Source: an uncultured Clostridia bacterium | Lineage (GTDB): Bacteria; Bacillota; Clostridia; Oscillospirales; Ruminococcaceae | Direction: 5' to 3' | Assembly (NCBI GenBank): GCA_944387315.1 | Contig: CALXEL010000116.1 | Location: 1-64,000 of the forward strand | Length of the DNA stretch: 64,000 nucleotides | Part shown: piece by piece, positions 34,126 to 42,548 of the stretch | Numbering within the stretch: the first letter of the stretch is position 1 | Layout: each line of letters begins with the position of its first letter | Made by a program: the position numbers and the translations under genes | Notes under the pieces: model-generated | What the model was told of the DNA's origin: nothing | Database searches by the model: none | What the model saw: the letters and a program-made list of their open reading frames with translations, nothing else

Positions 34126-34154
34126 AGGATAGCACAAAGTTTGGCAGAAGTCAA
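34126..34154 (-). promoter_or_regulatory. Promoter of the marR-degV operon
   Basis: On the minus strand TTGACT (34154-34149), 17 bases, TATCCT (34131-34126). Confidence 0.7.
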
Positions 34155-34185
34155 GAGAATCCCAGCCTCATATTCCCTTAAAAAT

Positions 34186-34212
34186 AACAAAGCTCCGGTA
34201 GATAACCGGAGC
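34186..34212 (-). terminator. Intrinsic terminator after spoIIM
   Basis: 8-bp GC-rich stem (34212-34205 with 34199-34192) followed on the minus strand by a T-rich stretch. Confidence 0.75.
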
Positions 34213-34219
34213 GGTTTCA

Positions 34220-34843
34220 TTAGGATAACCAGGTTAAAAGCAGAGGTGTTACGGTACACTCGATGATAGCGGCCAGGATAAAGAGAGGGACAATCCAGAG
34301 AAAGTAAAGCTGAAGGAGCCCATAGAGTGTCTCCTGAAATTCCAAAGGGCCATACTTTTTCAGAATCATGCGGGTGAGGGTGATACAGAGGCGGAGGCCC
34401 AGCGCGCCGCTGAGCAAAAGGGCGGGAATTTCAAAAATACCGTGGGGCAGAATACCTGCCGCAAAGAGAACAGGGGAGAGCCCTATAAGGGAATACATGG
34501 CGGCAACCACTCCCAAGATGGCCGCGTTTAGAAATACGGACAGACAGGAGATGCATAAAAAGGGGATCAGGCCGTAAAAAATACTGAAGAGGCTGGCTTG
34601 CAGATTGTTCCATAGCAGCCGTCCCAAGGCCAGGGACCCATCGCTCTGGGTGATCCCCTTCTCCTGAATCAAAGCGGACAGTTGTTGGAACAATTCGTAG
34701 GCTGTGGCAGGGTAAAGAAGCAGCAACAACCAACTGGCCACACCGGTTACTACAAAAAGGGTAACACAAAACAGGAAGGGTCGGCGGACCCGCTGATTAA
34801 AAAAGGTCCAGGCTTCCCGGTATTGCTCCTTTAATAGGCCCAT
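34220..34843 (-). CDS. spoIIM: SpoIIM-family stage II sporulation protein
   Basis: 207-residue polytopic membrane protein of the SpoIIM/DUF95 family. In spore formers SpoIIM scaffolds SpoIID and SpoIIP for peptidoglycan remodelling during engulfment. Five to six helices are visible, with the conserved N-A-A-I-L-G-V-V and ILPHGIFEIPALLLSGALGLRL segments. The N-terminal soluble stretch with F-x-x-R/Q resembles SpoIIM. A DUF95 membrane protein with a non-sporulation role is possible. The gene has its own promoter and terminator. Confidence 0.82.
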   Translation of the reverse strand: MGLLKEQYREAWTFFNQRVRRPFLFCVTLFVVTGVASWLLLLLYPATAYELFQQLSALIQEKGITQSDGSLALGRLLWNNLQASLFSIFYGLIPFLCISCLSVFLNAAILGVVAAMYSLIGLSPVLFAAGILPHGIFEIPALLLSGALGLRLCITLTRMILKKYGPLEFQETLYGLLQLYFLWIVPLFILAAIIECTVTPLLLTWLS

Positions 34844-34919
34844 AGAGAGTCCCTCCTTTTGGAAATCTTGTGCAGTATCCAGATCCGGCGGTTTGTAATC
34901 TCGCTAAGCTGTACCGGCT

Positions 34920-34948
34920 ATTATACCACAGCTTTAAAAATTCTGCAA
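34920..34948 (-). promoter_or_regulatory. Promoter of spoIIM
   Basis: On the minus strand TTGCAG (34948-34943), 17 bases, TATAAT (34925-34920). The -35 borders the terminator of the upstream peptidase gene. It looks like a vegetative promoter; I cannot exclude a sporulation sigma site. Confidence 0.55.
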
Positions 34949-34977
34949 AAATGCCCCGAAACATTTCCGGGGCATTT
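34941..34977 (-). terminator. Intrinsic terminator after the M20 peptidase
   Basis: 10-bp stem (34977-34968 with 34958-34949) with a T run after it on the minus strand. Confidence 0.85.
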
Positions 34978-35001
34978 GAATGGTATTCTGTTTTTCTGGG
35001 A

Positions 35002-36108
35002 TTAATCGGCATAGCAGAGAACAATTTGTTCTACCATTTCACCGGCGCGGATCAGATCCTCTACATAGATGTGTTCACCATTGCTGTGGTTGTTAAAATA
35101 TCCGCTGGCCAGTCCAACACACTGAATTCCATGCTCGTTAAAGCGGTTGGCATCCATGCCGCCCATACCGGTTTCTACCAGCATGGTCAGTCCCATCTTG
35201 TCATAGACCTTTTTCATAAGCTGAATACAGGGCTGGTCCTCGGTTACATTGAAGGCTTTGTATGTAATGTCCGCTTCGGTTTTTACTACAGCGCCTGTTC
35301 CCTCTACCACCTGCTGGCAGTACTGTTCAAATTTTTCGATGTATTGCAGCAGTTTTTCATGGTTGCGGCTGCGGGTTTCACCCAATACACAGGCATAGTC
35401 ACAGATTACATTGGTAGCGCTGCCTCCCGCATGGAAAATGGCATAGTTGGCGGTGCTCTCGGAATCCAGCCGGCCAGTTGGCAGGTTGGCTACCATTTTA
35501 GCGGCGTATTTGAGAGCGTCAATTCCCTTTTCTGGACCGTTGCCAGAGTGAGCCGCTTTTCCGAACACCTCAATTTTCAGCTGGGCGCCCGAGGGAGCCC
35601 CCGCTACAATTCGTCCAATTCTGCCGGGGGAGTCAATACAATATCCAATCTTGGACTGGAGTTTGCTCATATCAAAGTAACGGCTTCCCGACAATTCTTT
35701 TTCTTCACTGACTGAGAAAACCACTTCAATCCGGCAGTGGGGTTTTCCACTGGCTTTAATACGGCGCAGTCCATCCAATATAGCTACTACACCAGCCAGA
35801 TCATCGGCAGCCAATACAGTGGTACCGTCGCTGACTACTTTTCCGTCCTCAATGCGGGGTTGGATGCCAAACCCATTGGCATCCCGGTCCATATGGGCGT
35901 TAAATAGAACAGATCCTGGCAATGTGCCTTCCAGGACAGCAAAAATATTACCTGTGTTGCCGCCAAAATGGGAACCTGCATCGTCTTCTTCCACAGTGCA
36001 GCCCAATTCCAACAGTTTGGGCTTTACCCAATCGGCGATTTTGCGCTCATCTTTTGAGATACAATCTGTTTTTACCAACTCAAAAAATTCTTCCAGAATA
36101 CGTTCCAT
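35002..36108 (-). CDS. M20-family metallopeptidase, peptidase T-like
   Basis: 368-residue dinuclear zinc aminopeptidase. Metal-binding positions can be traced: FNAHMDRDANG (His, Asp), TTVLAADDLAGVVAIL (bridging Asp), VFSVSEEKELSG (Glu-Glu), YCIDSPGRIG and the C-terminal GYFNNHSNGEHIYVEDL (His). The domain order and the GNTGNIFAVL strand resemble tripeptidase T-like proteins. The ATG at 36108 follows AGAGGTGG; four more in-frame codons upstream overlap that element. A palindrome and a divergent gene lie upstream. Confidence 0.9.
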   Translation of the reverse strand: MERILEEFFELVKTDCISKDERKIADWVKPKLLELGCTVEEDDAGSHFGGNTGNIFAVLEGTLPGSVLFNAHMDRDANGFGIQPRIEDGKVVSDGTTVLAADDLAGVVAILDGLRRIKASGKPHCRIEVVFSVSEEKELSGSRYFDMSKLQSKIGYCIDSPGRIGRIVAGAPSGAQLKIEVFGKAAHSGNGPEKGIDALKYAAKMVANLPTGRLDSESTANYAIFHAGGSATNVICDYACVLGETRSRNHEKLLQYIEKFEQYCQQVVEGTGAVVKTEADITYKAFNVTEDQPCIQLMKKVYDKMGLTMLVETGMGGMDANRFNEHGIQCVGLASGYFNNHSNGEHIYVEDLIRAGEMVEQIVLCYAD

Positions 36109-36154
36109 AATCAGTACCACCTCTTTCTGTATATTGGGGATTTCCCATGACTTT

Positions 36155-36183
36155 AGTATAGTTTAAGATCAATGCATTGTCAA
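36155..36183 (-). promoter_or_regulatory. Promoter of the M20 peptidase gene
   Basis: On the minus strand TTGACA (36183-36178), 17 bases, TATACT (36160-36155): near-consensus. Confidence 0.82.
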
Positions 36184-36190
36184 TAAAACG

Positions 36191-36209
36191 TATCAAAGTA
36201 TCTTTGATA
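36191..36209. promoter_or_regulatory. Palindrome in the divergent promoter region
   Basis: Perfect 8-bp arms TATCAAAG (36191-36198) and CTTTGATA (36202-36209) around TAT. It sits seven bases upstream of the peptidase -35 and 19 bases upstream of the glutamate synthase-family -35, a position suited to a shared activator or regulator. Confidence 0.5.
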
Positions 36210-36228
36210 AACTTTTTCTGGTTGGCAA

Positions 36229-36256
36229 TTGCTTTCCCAATGGGATGTGCTATAAT
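36229..36256 (+). promoter_or_regulatory. Promoter of the glutamate synthase-family gene
   Basis: TTGCTT (36229-36234), 16 bases, TATAAT (36251-36256) with an extended TGC just before the -10. The leader contains an imperfect hairpin near 36267-36293 (TGCCATACAC/GTGTGGCA). Confidence 0.65.
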
Positions 36257-36334
36257 AAAAGACGGAGTTGTGCCATACACAAGGTGTGGCATATGGTCGA
36301 ACAAAGAAACTACATACAGAAAAGGATGATATTG

Positions 36335-37858
36335 ATGTCTTACAGTCCGACCCTCAGTTCTGGTTTTTCTGGAACAAAGAATCGTGTTCCCAATCACATT
36401 TCTCCTCTGTCTGGCATGTGTTCCGCCTGTAATGGTACCTGTCCCGGCCTTTGCGATATTGGCCGTTCGGTGACTCGTGGCTCCGAGGCGGTTTATCCAG
36501 TAGGAGGCGATAAAAACCAGTTCGGTTCGGAGAAAAACTATCCGGTGGACTATTCCTGTTTTAATATCAATGGCCGGGTTTTCGGCGCGGAAGGATGTCG
36601 CGCGGATGAGGAAAATCTGTCCGCTTTGGATGCCAATTTAGGCTGTGAAATCGGTGTTTTTCATCCCATCCGTTTGAAAGCTCCCTTTATTCTGCCTGCT
36701 ATGGCCAAGCTGGACTGGGCTGACTACTATGCTGGTGCCGCTATGGCTGGTGTACTGGTAGTAATTGGTGAGTCGGCTATTGGTAAGGATTCTGAGCGTG
36801 TGATGGAAGGCGGAAAGATTAAGCACTCTCCCATGCTGGTTAAAATGGTAGAGTCCTTCCGTAAGTACTATCATGGTTATGGCGATATTATTTTGCAGGC
36901 AAACCGGGATGATGATCGCAACGGCGTATTGGAATACGGCATTAAGGAGCTGGGTGTCACCTCGGTAGAGATCAAATTTGGCCAAGCCGCTAAGGGTATC
37001 CAGAGCATGGGTTGGGTCAAATCTTTGGAGAAGGCGCTGAAAGCTCACGAAGAAGGACATTTGATCATTCCCGATCCCACCGATCCCAAGGTACAGGAGA
37101 ACTTTAAAAATGGGGTGGGCCCCTACTTTGTGAAAGCTGGCCGTCTGCCCATGTGGGATGAAGGCAGCTTTACCCGCAGAGTGACAGAGCTGCGGGAGAT
37201 GGGTGCCAAAAACATTTTCGTCAAGATGACTGGTTATGATCCCGAAGACATCCGTCGTGTACTCTCCATGTGTTCCATTGCCCGGGTAGATATGGTGACC
37301 TTTGATGGAGCTGGCGGCGGCAGCGGCAACAGCCCCTGTAAGATGATGAATGAGTGGAGCATTCCCACAGTGGAGCTGGAATCCATTGTATATGAGATCC
37401 TTAAAGAGATGGAAGCCAAGGGAATGGAACTGCCCAAGGTTGCCATTACCGGTGGTTTTGCCATGGAGGATCAAGTTTTCAAGGCTTTGGCTTTTGGTGA
37501 GAAATATGTCTCTATGGTAGGTATTGGCAGAGCAGCCATGGCGGCTGCTATGGCTGGCAAGAAGATTGGGGAACTGATTGAAAAAGGTGAAATCCCCAAG
37601 GATTTGCAGGAATTTGGTACCACAGTACCGGAAATTTTTGTGGATGTACGCCGTCTGCGAGCTATTTATGGTCCTGAAGCGGATCAGTTCCCCACAGGTG
37701 CCATCGGCTTGTACTCCTATCTGGAGCGGGTATCCTTTGGTATCCAGCAGTTCCTGGCCCTCAACCGGAAATTTGATGTAAAATACGCCAGCAGAAGAGA
37801 CCTGTGGCCTTTGACTCGGGAAGCAAGAGAACTGCTCAATGGTCAGTACAATAAATAA
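36335..37858 (+). CDS. FMN-binding glutamate synthase-family protein
   Basis: 507-residue protein homologous to the FMN/Fe-S synthase domain of glutamate synthase (GltB central domain) but without the amidotransferase domain. An N-terminal cysteine cluster (CSACNGTCPGLC, with later cysteines) could hold an Fe-S centre. The TIM-barrel core has PFILPAMAKLDWADYYAG, GVTSVEIKFGQAAKG, KMTGYDPEDI, MVTFDGAGGGSGNSPCKMM and AFGEKYVSMVGIGRAAM. The substrate may be glutamate/2-oxoglutarate or another compound; family members are often mis-annotated. The ATG at 36335 follows AAAGGATG. It is a single-gene unit. Confidence 0.88.
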   Translation: MSYSPTLSSGFSGTKNRVPNHISPLSGMCSACNGTCPGLCDIGRSVTRGSEAVYPVGGDKNQFGSEKNYPVDYSCFNINGRVFGAEGCRADEENLSALDANLGCEIGVFHPIRLKAPFILPAMAKLDWADYYAGAAMAGVLVVIGESAIGKDSERVMEGGKIKHSPMLVKMVESFRKYYHGYGDIILQANRDDDRNGVLEYGIKELGVTSVEIKFGQAAKGIQSMGWVKSLEKALKAHEEGHLIIPDPTDPKVQENFKNGVGPYFVKAGRLPMWDEGSFTRRVTELREMGAKNIFVKMTGYDPEDIRRVLSMCSIARVDMVTFDGAGGGSGNSPCKMMNEWSIPTVELESIVYEILKEMEAKGMELPKVAITGGFAMEDQVFKALAFGEKYVSMVGIGRAAMAAAMAGKKIGELIEKGEIPKDLQEFGTTVPEIFVDVRRLRAIYGPEADQFPTGAIGLYSYLERVSFGIQQFLALNRKFDVKYASRRDLWPLTREARELLNGQYNK

Positions 37859-37870
37859 GTAAATCACAAT

Positions 37871-37904
37871 AAGAAAGGAGCCTCTGGGAGGCTCCTTTCT
37901 TTAT
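37871..37904 (+). terminator. Intrinsic terminator
   Basis: 14-bp perfect stem (37871-37884 with 37888-37901), three-base loop, T-rich end. Confidence 0.9.
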
Positions 37905-38266
37905 TTGTTAATAATGCCAAATGAAAAATTGCTATACTCAGCGATAGAGGACTGCTGTAATTATTGAATATATCGAATAAAAATCTCCGATTTAGTGTGT
38001 AAATATATGCTTTTTGTTAATTTTACGCAAATAAATAAGGGGATTTAGATTGCTGTTTGCATGTAATTACGAAAAATTATTATACATTATCGGAGAAATA
38101 TTGCTATTTCATTGACATTCTGTTGTGAAAATGCTTAAAAGTTGGGCTATAATTCTATACGATTCTCCAAATAAATCAATTGTATTTTATACAAATTGGG
38201 ATTATACTTGTAAATCGTTGAAGGAGCCTGTACTCCTATTTTTATTTCAATGGGAGGATCGAATCT
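37902..38266. other. AT-rich non-coding region upstream of the antiporter
   Basis: 365 bases without a credible frame. TTGACA is at 38112-38117 and TATAAT at 38148-38153, but with 30 bases between them they are not one promoter. An 8-bp repeat TCTCCGAT/ATCGGAGA is split by about 100 bases. In the last 50 bases CTCCT (38233-38237) can pair either with AGGAG (38222-38226), followed by a T-rich tract, or with the antiporter Shine-Dalgarno GGGAG (38252-38256). I recognise no named riboswitch. Confidence 0.4.
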
Positions 38267-39589
38267 ATGGAATCATACTCATATCTTTTTGATGTGGCAC
38301 TTATTTTGATTAGTACCAAGCTTTTTGGGATTCTGACTAAAAAGATTGATATGCCACAGGTGGTAGGCGCATTGCTTGCCGGTTTAGTGATGGGACCTGC
38401 ATTTTTAGGAATTATCCACGAAACGGTGTTTGTGGATCAAATCGCTGAAATCGGCGTTATTGTTTTGATGTTTACAGCGGGTTTGGAGACCGATATCAAA
38501 GAGCTCAAACACTCTGGAAAAGCATCCTTTGTCATCGCGCTGTGCGGTGTTCTGGTCCCGTTGGCGGGAGGATATTTCCTGTCCTCACTGTTCAATGTCC
38601 ATGACGAAGCCTTTTTGCAGAATATGTTTATTGGGGTCATTTTGACCGCTACTTCCGTAAGCATTACAGTGGAAACACTCAAAGAGCTGGGCAAACTTTC
38701 CACCCGGTCGGGCAATGCCATTTTAGGTGCTGCTTTGATTGATGATATTCTGGGTGTAGTAGCGCTGACCTTAATTACCAGCGTAGCGGATTCAGAAGTA
38801 CACCTATCGGTGGTGCTGATTAAAATTGCCGCGTTTTTTGCCATCAGTGTTTTTCTGGGCATCTACCTGCATAAGATTTTGGATAAATGGATGGCAGGTT
38901 ATGGAAGAGACAAAAAGCGCTTTGCGATCATAGCATTTGCTTTGTGTCTGTTCTATTCCTATGCGGCCGAGGAATTCTTTGGGGTAGCGGATATTACTGG
39001 CGCCTTTATCGCTGGACTGATTCTATCCAATACCACTCGGGTTACCTATATTGCTTCCCGCTTTGAGATTGTGGCTTATATGCTTCTTTCCCCGGTCTTT
39101 TTCGCCAGCATTGGCCTGAAAGTGGAGCTGCCTGCCATGACCGTCTCCATTGTTTTGTTTACTGTTTTGCTTTCGGTAGTGGCCATTATTACCAAGATAA
39201 TTGGTTGTGGTTTAGGGGCAAAGATTTGCCACTATACCAATGAGGAATCTATTCGCATTGGTGTGGGGATGATTTCTCGTGGCGAGGTTGCTCTGATTGT
39301 AGCCAACAAGGGTATTTCTACCGGTTTGATGAACCCGACCTTTTTTGGTCCAGTGGTCATTATGGTAGTGGTTACAACTATCGTGACACCTGTATTACTG
39401 AAAGTGGTTTATAAAGGGAAAAAGACAGATTACCAGGAGTTGGAATACAGCGAATTGGCAGAGCAGTACCAGGAAGTCAAGGACTTCGATGCGGCTGCCC
39501 AAACCCTGTTGGATCTGCATACTCAGTTGCGAGATCAGGATAAATCCAAATATACGAACCAGCAGCAACCTGATCAAGAGCAGAAATAA
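38267..39589 (+). CDS. CPA2-type cation/proton antiporter
   Basis: 440-residue polytopic transporter of the monovalent cation:proton antiporter-2 family (KefB/NapA-like), with 12 or so helices covering residues 8-390. Signature stretches: [60 protein letters not shown] (the DD-type ion-binding aspartates) and [14 protein letters not shown]. The hydrophilic C-terminal tail (about 395-440) is short and Gln/Asp-rich, with no TrkA-N domain. It likely exchanges Na+ or K+ for H+. SD is GGGAGG. Confidence 0.92.
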   Translation: MESYSYLFDVALILISTKLFGILTKKIDMPQVVGALLAGLVMGPAFLGIIHETVFVDQIAEIGVIVLMFTAGLETDIKELKHSGKASFVIALCGVLVPLAGGYFLSSLFNVHDEAFLQNMFIGVILTATSVSITVETLKELGKLSTRSGNAILGAALIDDILGVVALTLITSVADSEVHLSVVLIKIAAFFAISVFLGIYLHKILDKWMAGYGRDKKRFAIIAFALCLFYSYAAEEFFGVADITGAFIAGLILSNTTRVTYIASRFEIVAYMLLSPVFFASIGLKVELPAMTVSIVLFTVLLSVVAIITKIIGCGLGAKICHYTNEESIRIGVGMISRGEVALIVANKGISTGLMNPTFFGPVVIMVVVTTIVTPVLLKVVYKGKKTDYQELEYSELAEQYQEVKDFDAAAQTLLDLHTQLRDQDKSKYTNQQQPDQEQK

Positions 39590-39608
39590 AAGTGATTGCC
39601 TCATGTCT

Positions 39609-39643
39609 AAAAATACCCAGTTGTTTTACAACTGGGTATTTTT
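39609..39643 (+). terminator. Intrinsic terminator after the antiporter
   Basis: 16-bp perfect stem (39609-39624 with 39628-39643), three-base loop, T run. Confidence 0.9.
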
Positions 39644-39845
39644 GATTGGCTTTATAAGTGGATTAAAACATTTATCTATTTAAAGTTTTATCGTTTGAAA
39701 CATACATATTGCACAATTGTTTTCATATAATTTTGAAAAATACTTGCAAAATATGAATTGATTTATCACAATTTTAGATGTATACTAAGTGCGTTTTCAA
39801 AACATTGACAAACCTCTTTTTACATACTTTCATTAATCTTCATAA

Positions 39846-39887
39846 GCAAAAGAAAAGCGGCCTGTATACAGGCCGCTTTTCTTTTGC
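39846..39887 (-). terminator. 42-bp perfect palindrome ending the phage cassette
   Basis: 21-bp arms (39846-39866 and 39867-39887) with no unpaired centre, directly after the holin stop codon; the minus-strand transcript ends in a T-rich arm. The 200 bases between this and the antiporter terminator are AT-rich and hold nothing I can name. Confidence 0.8.
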
Positions 39888-39888
39888 G

Positions 39889-40341
39889 CTATTCTTCTGG
39901 TGGGGACGCTTGCTGTTCCAAAGTAATTTTCAGCCGTTGGGCTATGGCCACCAGAAAAGGGGGAAGGGGTACCTCCAATCTGGCCAGATTTTCCAGAATG
40001 GAGATTCCCTCATTGGCAATGAGCCAGAAGGTAACCAACAGGGCAAAAAACGGTGCCGGATAGGTGAGATCCAACTGCTCCCCCGCTGAGCCAATCACCC
40101 AGTCAATCCCCCAGCCTACAGCCACTACAGCCAGATAAAATACTTTTTTGGCGATCCCCCACATGCCAATCCGACTGTTGATGACCTGTTCCTTGGCCGC
40201 CGCCGCCAAGCCGGTGCCATAGTCCAATACCATGGCGCCAGCCAGCAGATAGACCGGCATAGCCAATGCGCCCAACAGAGCGGAAATTGCAGTGCTGACC
40301 CCTGCCAGCCACAGACATGCTACAGTGCGTTCTGTCCCCAT
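39889..40341 (-). CDS. Phage holin (toxin secretion/phage lysis holin family)
   Basis: 150-residue membrane protein with three or four helices and the family pattern YLLAGAMVLDYGTGLAAAAKEQVINSRIGMWGIAKKV. Holins of this group form the membrane lesion that releases endolysin at lysis, or help secrete clostridial toxins. It is the last gene of a five-gene phage-derived cassette; no endolysin gene accompanies it. It begins two bases after the previous gene's stop. Confidence 0.88.
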   Translation of the reverse strand: MGTERTVACLWLAGVSTAISALLGALAMPVYLLAGAMVLDYGTGLAAAAKEQVINSRIGMWGIAKKVFYLAVVAVGWGIDWVIGSAGEQLDLTYPAPFFALLVTFWLIANEGISILENLARLEVPLPPFLVAIAQRLKITLEQQASPPEE

Positions 40342-40343
40342 AA

Positions 40344-40772
40344 TCAGTTTGCTTCCTCCCCACTGCTATGGGGTACAGTGCTGTTCTGGGCCACCTGTAA
40401 TTGTTCCCGCAGAAGGGCAATTTCCGCTGCTTGTTCCCGCTGCTGTTTTTCCATTGGGGTCAACCTGGCCAGGATCATGGTATAGGACTGCTCCCCGGTG
40501 CCGTCCCCAGTTGGAAACGTTTCCTGTTTTACAGCCAAGCTGTATGGAATTTCGTATTCTGTATGGACACCAGCCAGCTGGCCATCCTGCAAAATTTCAA
40601 TTTGCTTGAGGGCTGATGGGGTGGAAAAGATTTGATACAACACCCCATAATCGGTGTCCTGAGGGAAAACCAGTTCCAAACAATCCCGGTAGCTGTCCTG
40701 TACCATCTGTCTGCGTTTCCAGGCACTGGTCAGGGCCAGAGGGGAGCAATCGGTAAACTGTACCTGTTTCAT
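40344..40772 (-). CDS. Phage-derived hypothetical protein
   Basis: 142-residue soluble protein preceding the holin; the ATG at 40772 follows AAAGGAGG. An N-terminal domain of about 100 residues is followed by a Gln/Glu-rich coiled-coil-like helix (PMEKQQREQAAEIALLREQL). I do not recognise the domain; the position between fibre-like genes and a holin is typical of a tail or lysis accessory protein. Confidence 0.65.
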   Translation of the reverse strand: MKQVQFTDCSPLALTSAWKRRQMVQDSYRDCLELVFPQDTDYGVLYQIFSTPSALKQIEILQDGQLAGVHTEYEIPYSLAVKQETFPTGDGTGEQSYTMILARLTPMEKQQREQAAEIALLREQLQVAQNSTVPHSSGEEAN

Positions 40773-40787
40773 AGGCAAAAACCTCCT

Positions 40788-41129
40788 TTAGTACTGAAAG
40801 AAAATTTGGCCGTTCTCCATTTGGGACGGTATCTCGGTTCCCATGGCCAGATTGCGCAGCTGAAAAACGCCATAGTCTGCATTGTTTTGGGCTATGGTTG
40901 TTCCCTCCAAACTGCCCCCTGTCCGGGGAAGGGCCGCGTCGGCCTTTTGGCCCTGCTGGGCAGTGGCTCGGCTGTTCCAATCCTCCCGTTCTGCCTGGGT
41001 CAGGTGGATCTCCTGTTGTCCCATGTGGGAGGTCAGATTTTGCTGCTGGTTCCCACTTTCCTGGACCAGCTGGTTGACAGTCTGTACCAGCTCCATTGGA
41101 GTGGGAGCTGTTGTCAATGGTGTGGACAT
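40788..41129 (-). CDS. Phage tail-fibre-like short protein
   Basis: 113 residues. A Gln-rich helical N-terminus contains HLTQAEREDWNSRA, a motif common in phage tail and collar proteins, and the second half (ALPRTGGSLEGTTIAQNNADYGVFQLRNL) is a glycine/asparagine-rich beta stretch like those in tail-fibre repeats. AAAGGAGGG precedes the ATG. Likely a fibre or fibre-assembly protein from the decayed prophage. Confidence 0.65.
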   Translation of the reverse strand: MSTPLTTAPTPMELVQTVNQLVQESGNQQQNLTSHMGQQEIHLTQAEREDWNSRATAQQGQKADAALPRTGGSLEGTTIAQNNADYGVFQLRNLAMGTEIPSQMENGQIFFQY

Positions 41130-41142
41130 AAAGTTCCCTCCT

Positions 41143-41700
41143 TTAACAGCCGATCAACCGGCCGGTAAAAGCGCCCGGCGCGGTAATAACCGCTTGATTT
41201 TGTCCCAGCGAAATGTCACAGAGTACCTGGGAATAGTTCCCTCCTGACTGTCGCCAAACCAGTCCCCACTGAATGGGCTGGGTGGCAAGGGTTAGCTGCC
41301 ACCCCTGTTCTGTCTGGGTCCATCCACTGTCCTCTTGGGTGAAATCTGCTACAAACAGGGCAAAGTCCGTTTGAGTTCCCCCTGGCGCCCGCATGGTCCC
41401 ATCGGCCTGGATTACCACATTGCCGCCATTTTTTACACCGCCCAACTGGTTGCCGCCAACAGGCAGAATATAGTTGGTCAGGGCCGCCAGCTTTTCTTTT
41501 TCGGCCTGGGTAAAATTGTTGTCGGTATGGACATAGCCGCTGTCAGAGATGTAATTTTGGTCATTGGCCAGCTGGCTGAGCCGGGTGGGGATGGCGGACT
41601 GCTCCGCTTTGACGCTATCCAGCTGTCGCAGATTGCTGTCCAGCCCTTCCAACAGTTCTTCCATCGACTGGCCCAGAGCGATTGCCTTTAACTGTGCCAC
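41143..41700 (-). CDS. Phage fibre-like protein
   Basis: 185-residue protein starting at a GTG. The N-terminal 55 residues are helical; then HTDNNFTQAEKEKLAAL, a recurrent phage fibre motif, and QLGGVKNGGNVVIQADGTM, typical of head- or tail-fibre shaft repeats, followed by a beta-rich C-terminal domain. It is preceded by a broken phage gene and followed by another fibre-like gene in the same operon. Confidence 0.7.
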   Translation of the reverse strand: MAQLKAIALGQSMEELLEGLDSNLRQLDSVKAEQSAIPTRLSQLANDQNYISDSGYVHTDNNFTQAEKEKLAALTNYILPVGGNQLGGVKNGGNVVIQADGTMRAPGGTQTDFALFVADFTQEDSGWTQTEQGWQLTLATQPIQWGLVWRQSGGNYSQVLCDISLGQNQAVITAPGAFTGRLIGC

Positions 41701-41703
41701 CTG

Positions 41704-42417
41704 TTATACCCCCTCGATTACAATACGTCCGGCAAAGGGCTGGTAAGCGTAAACCAAAATGTCCCCATTGGATTGCCGCCGGTACTGGATGGCCACATTC
41801 TCAAATCCCAGTTCTGTCTGCCGGGTCAGCTCGATGACCGCTCCGCTGATTCCCATCTGGTGCTGTTCCTGTGGGATTGCCAGCTGATACCTGCCCTCCT
41901 GTTCTGTAAACTGATCCGGCAGGAAGTCACAGACATACCGCTGTGGAACGGGTGTCTCTCCCTGGCCTTGGGGCAAGACAACACTGGGGCCAATGGCAAC
42001 TCCCTGGGCGGTCAGCCAGAGCCGGCCGTTTTCCAGCAGCAGGCCATCGGCTTTTTTGCTCAGCTGTTCCACCAGCTGGCTGTAGATGTCCGGCGTGGGC
42101 TCCGCTGGCACCTGGCCCTCCGCCAGCCCGCTGGCCTCCACTGGAAGTTCCACCAGTTTGGCGGTAATCAGGTCTATGCCAAATACACTGATGGTAAAGC
42201 CGGGAGCCTGGATTACCTCAAAGGGTAAAAGACAGCTGTCCTGTTACAGCAGAACATGAAAAACCTGGTTCTGACCGGTAAAAACAGCGGTTTTTCCCAC
42301 ATCCTCCCAATCGGAGTCAAAGGAGAAGTGGACCATGAGATAATTTTTGCTGTCCGCTACAACCGGCTGATAGTCCATTCGGGTCAGCCTCTGTCCCGTC
42401 ACCCGCAATTCAATCAT
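41704..42417 (-). pseudogene. Phage protein gene interrupted by an in-frame TAA
   Basis: Reading from the ATG at 42417 (after AAGGAGGG), one frame runs to the TAG/TAA at 41704-41706, but codon 58 is TAA (42246-42244). On both sides the frame is unchanged and the protein makes sense: MIELRVTGQRLTRMDYQPVV...GQNQVFHVLL, then QDSCLLPFEVIQAPGFTISVFGI...LAEGQVPAEPTPDIYSQLVEQL. This combined layout matches a family of about 230-residue phage proteins located before fibre genes. A single base change, for example from CAA or GAA, would explain the stop. A GTG at 42153 could restart the second part. Confidence 0.8.
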
Positions 42418-42519
42418 ACATTCCCTCCTTGTGGTGCTTTCACCTGTGGCCCACACTGTTTATTGTTGCGGCTGGGGCGCAACTGTTTTTGGGATGAAAA
42501 ACAGGAGAGGGAAAATCTC

Positions 42520-42548
42520 TTGTAAAGGAGAAAAAAAGCGATTATAAT
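42520..42548 (+). promoter_or_regulatory. Promoter of lysA
   Basis: TTGTAA (42520-42525), 17 bases, TATAAT (42543-42548), 34 bases before the start codon. There is no room for a lysine riboswitch. Confidence 0.7.

Noticed and set aside
34059-34259. N-terminal extension of the MarR-type regulator
   Set aside because: It would start inside spoIIM, upstream of the promoter and the operator, and adds nothing like a MarR sequence.
37983-38097. Inverted repeat TCTCCGAT / ATCGGAGA upstream of the antiporter
   Set aside because: The arms are only 8 bp and about 100 bases apart in AT-rich DNA; chance cannot be excluded and no structure between them supports a riboswitch.
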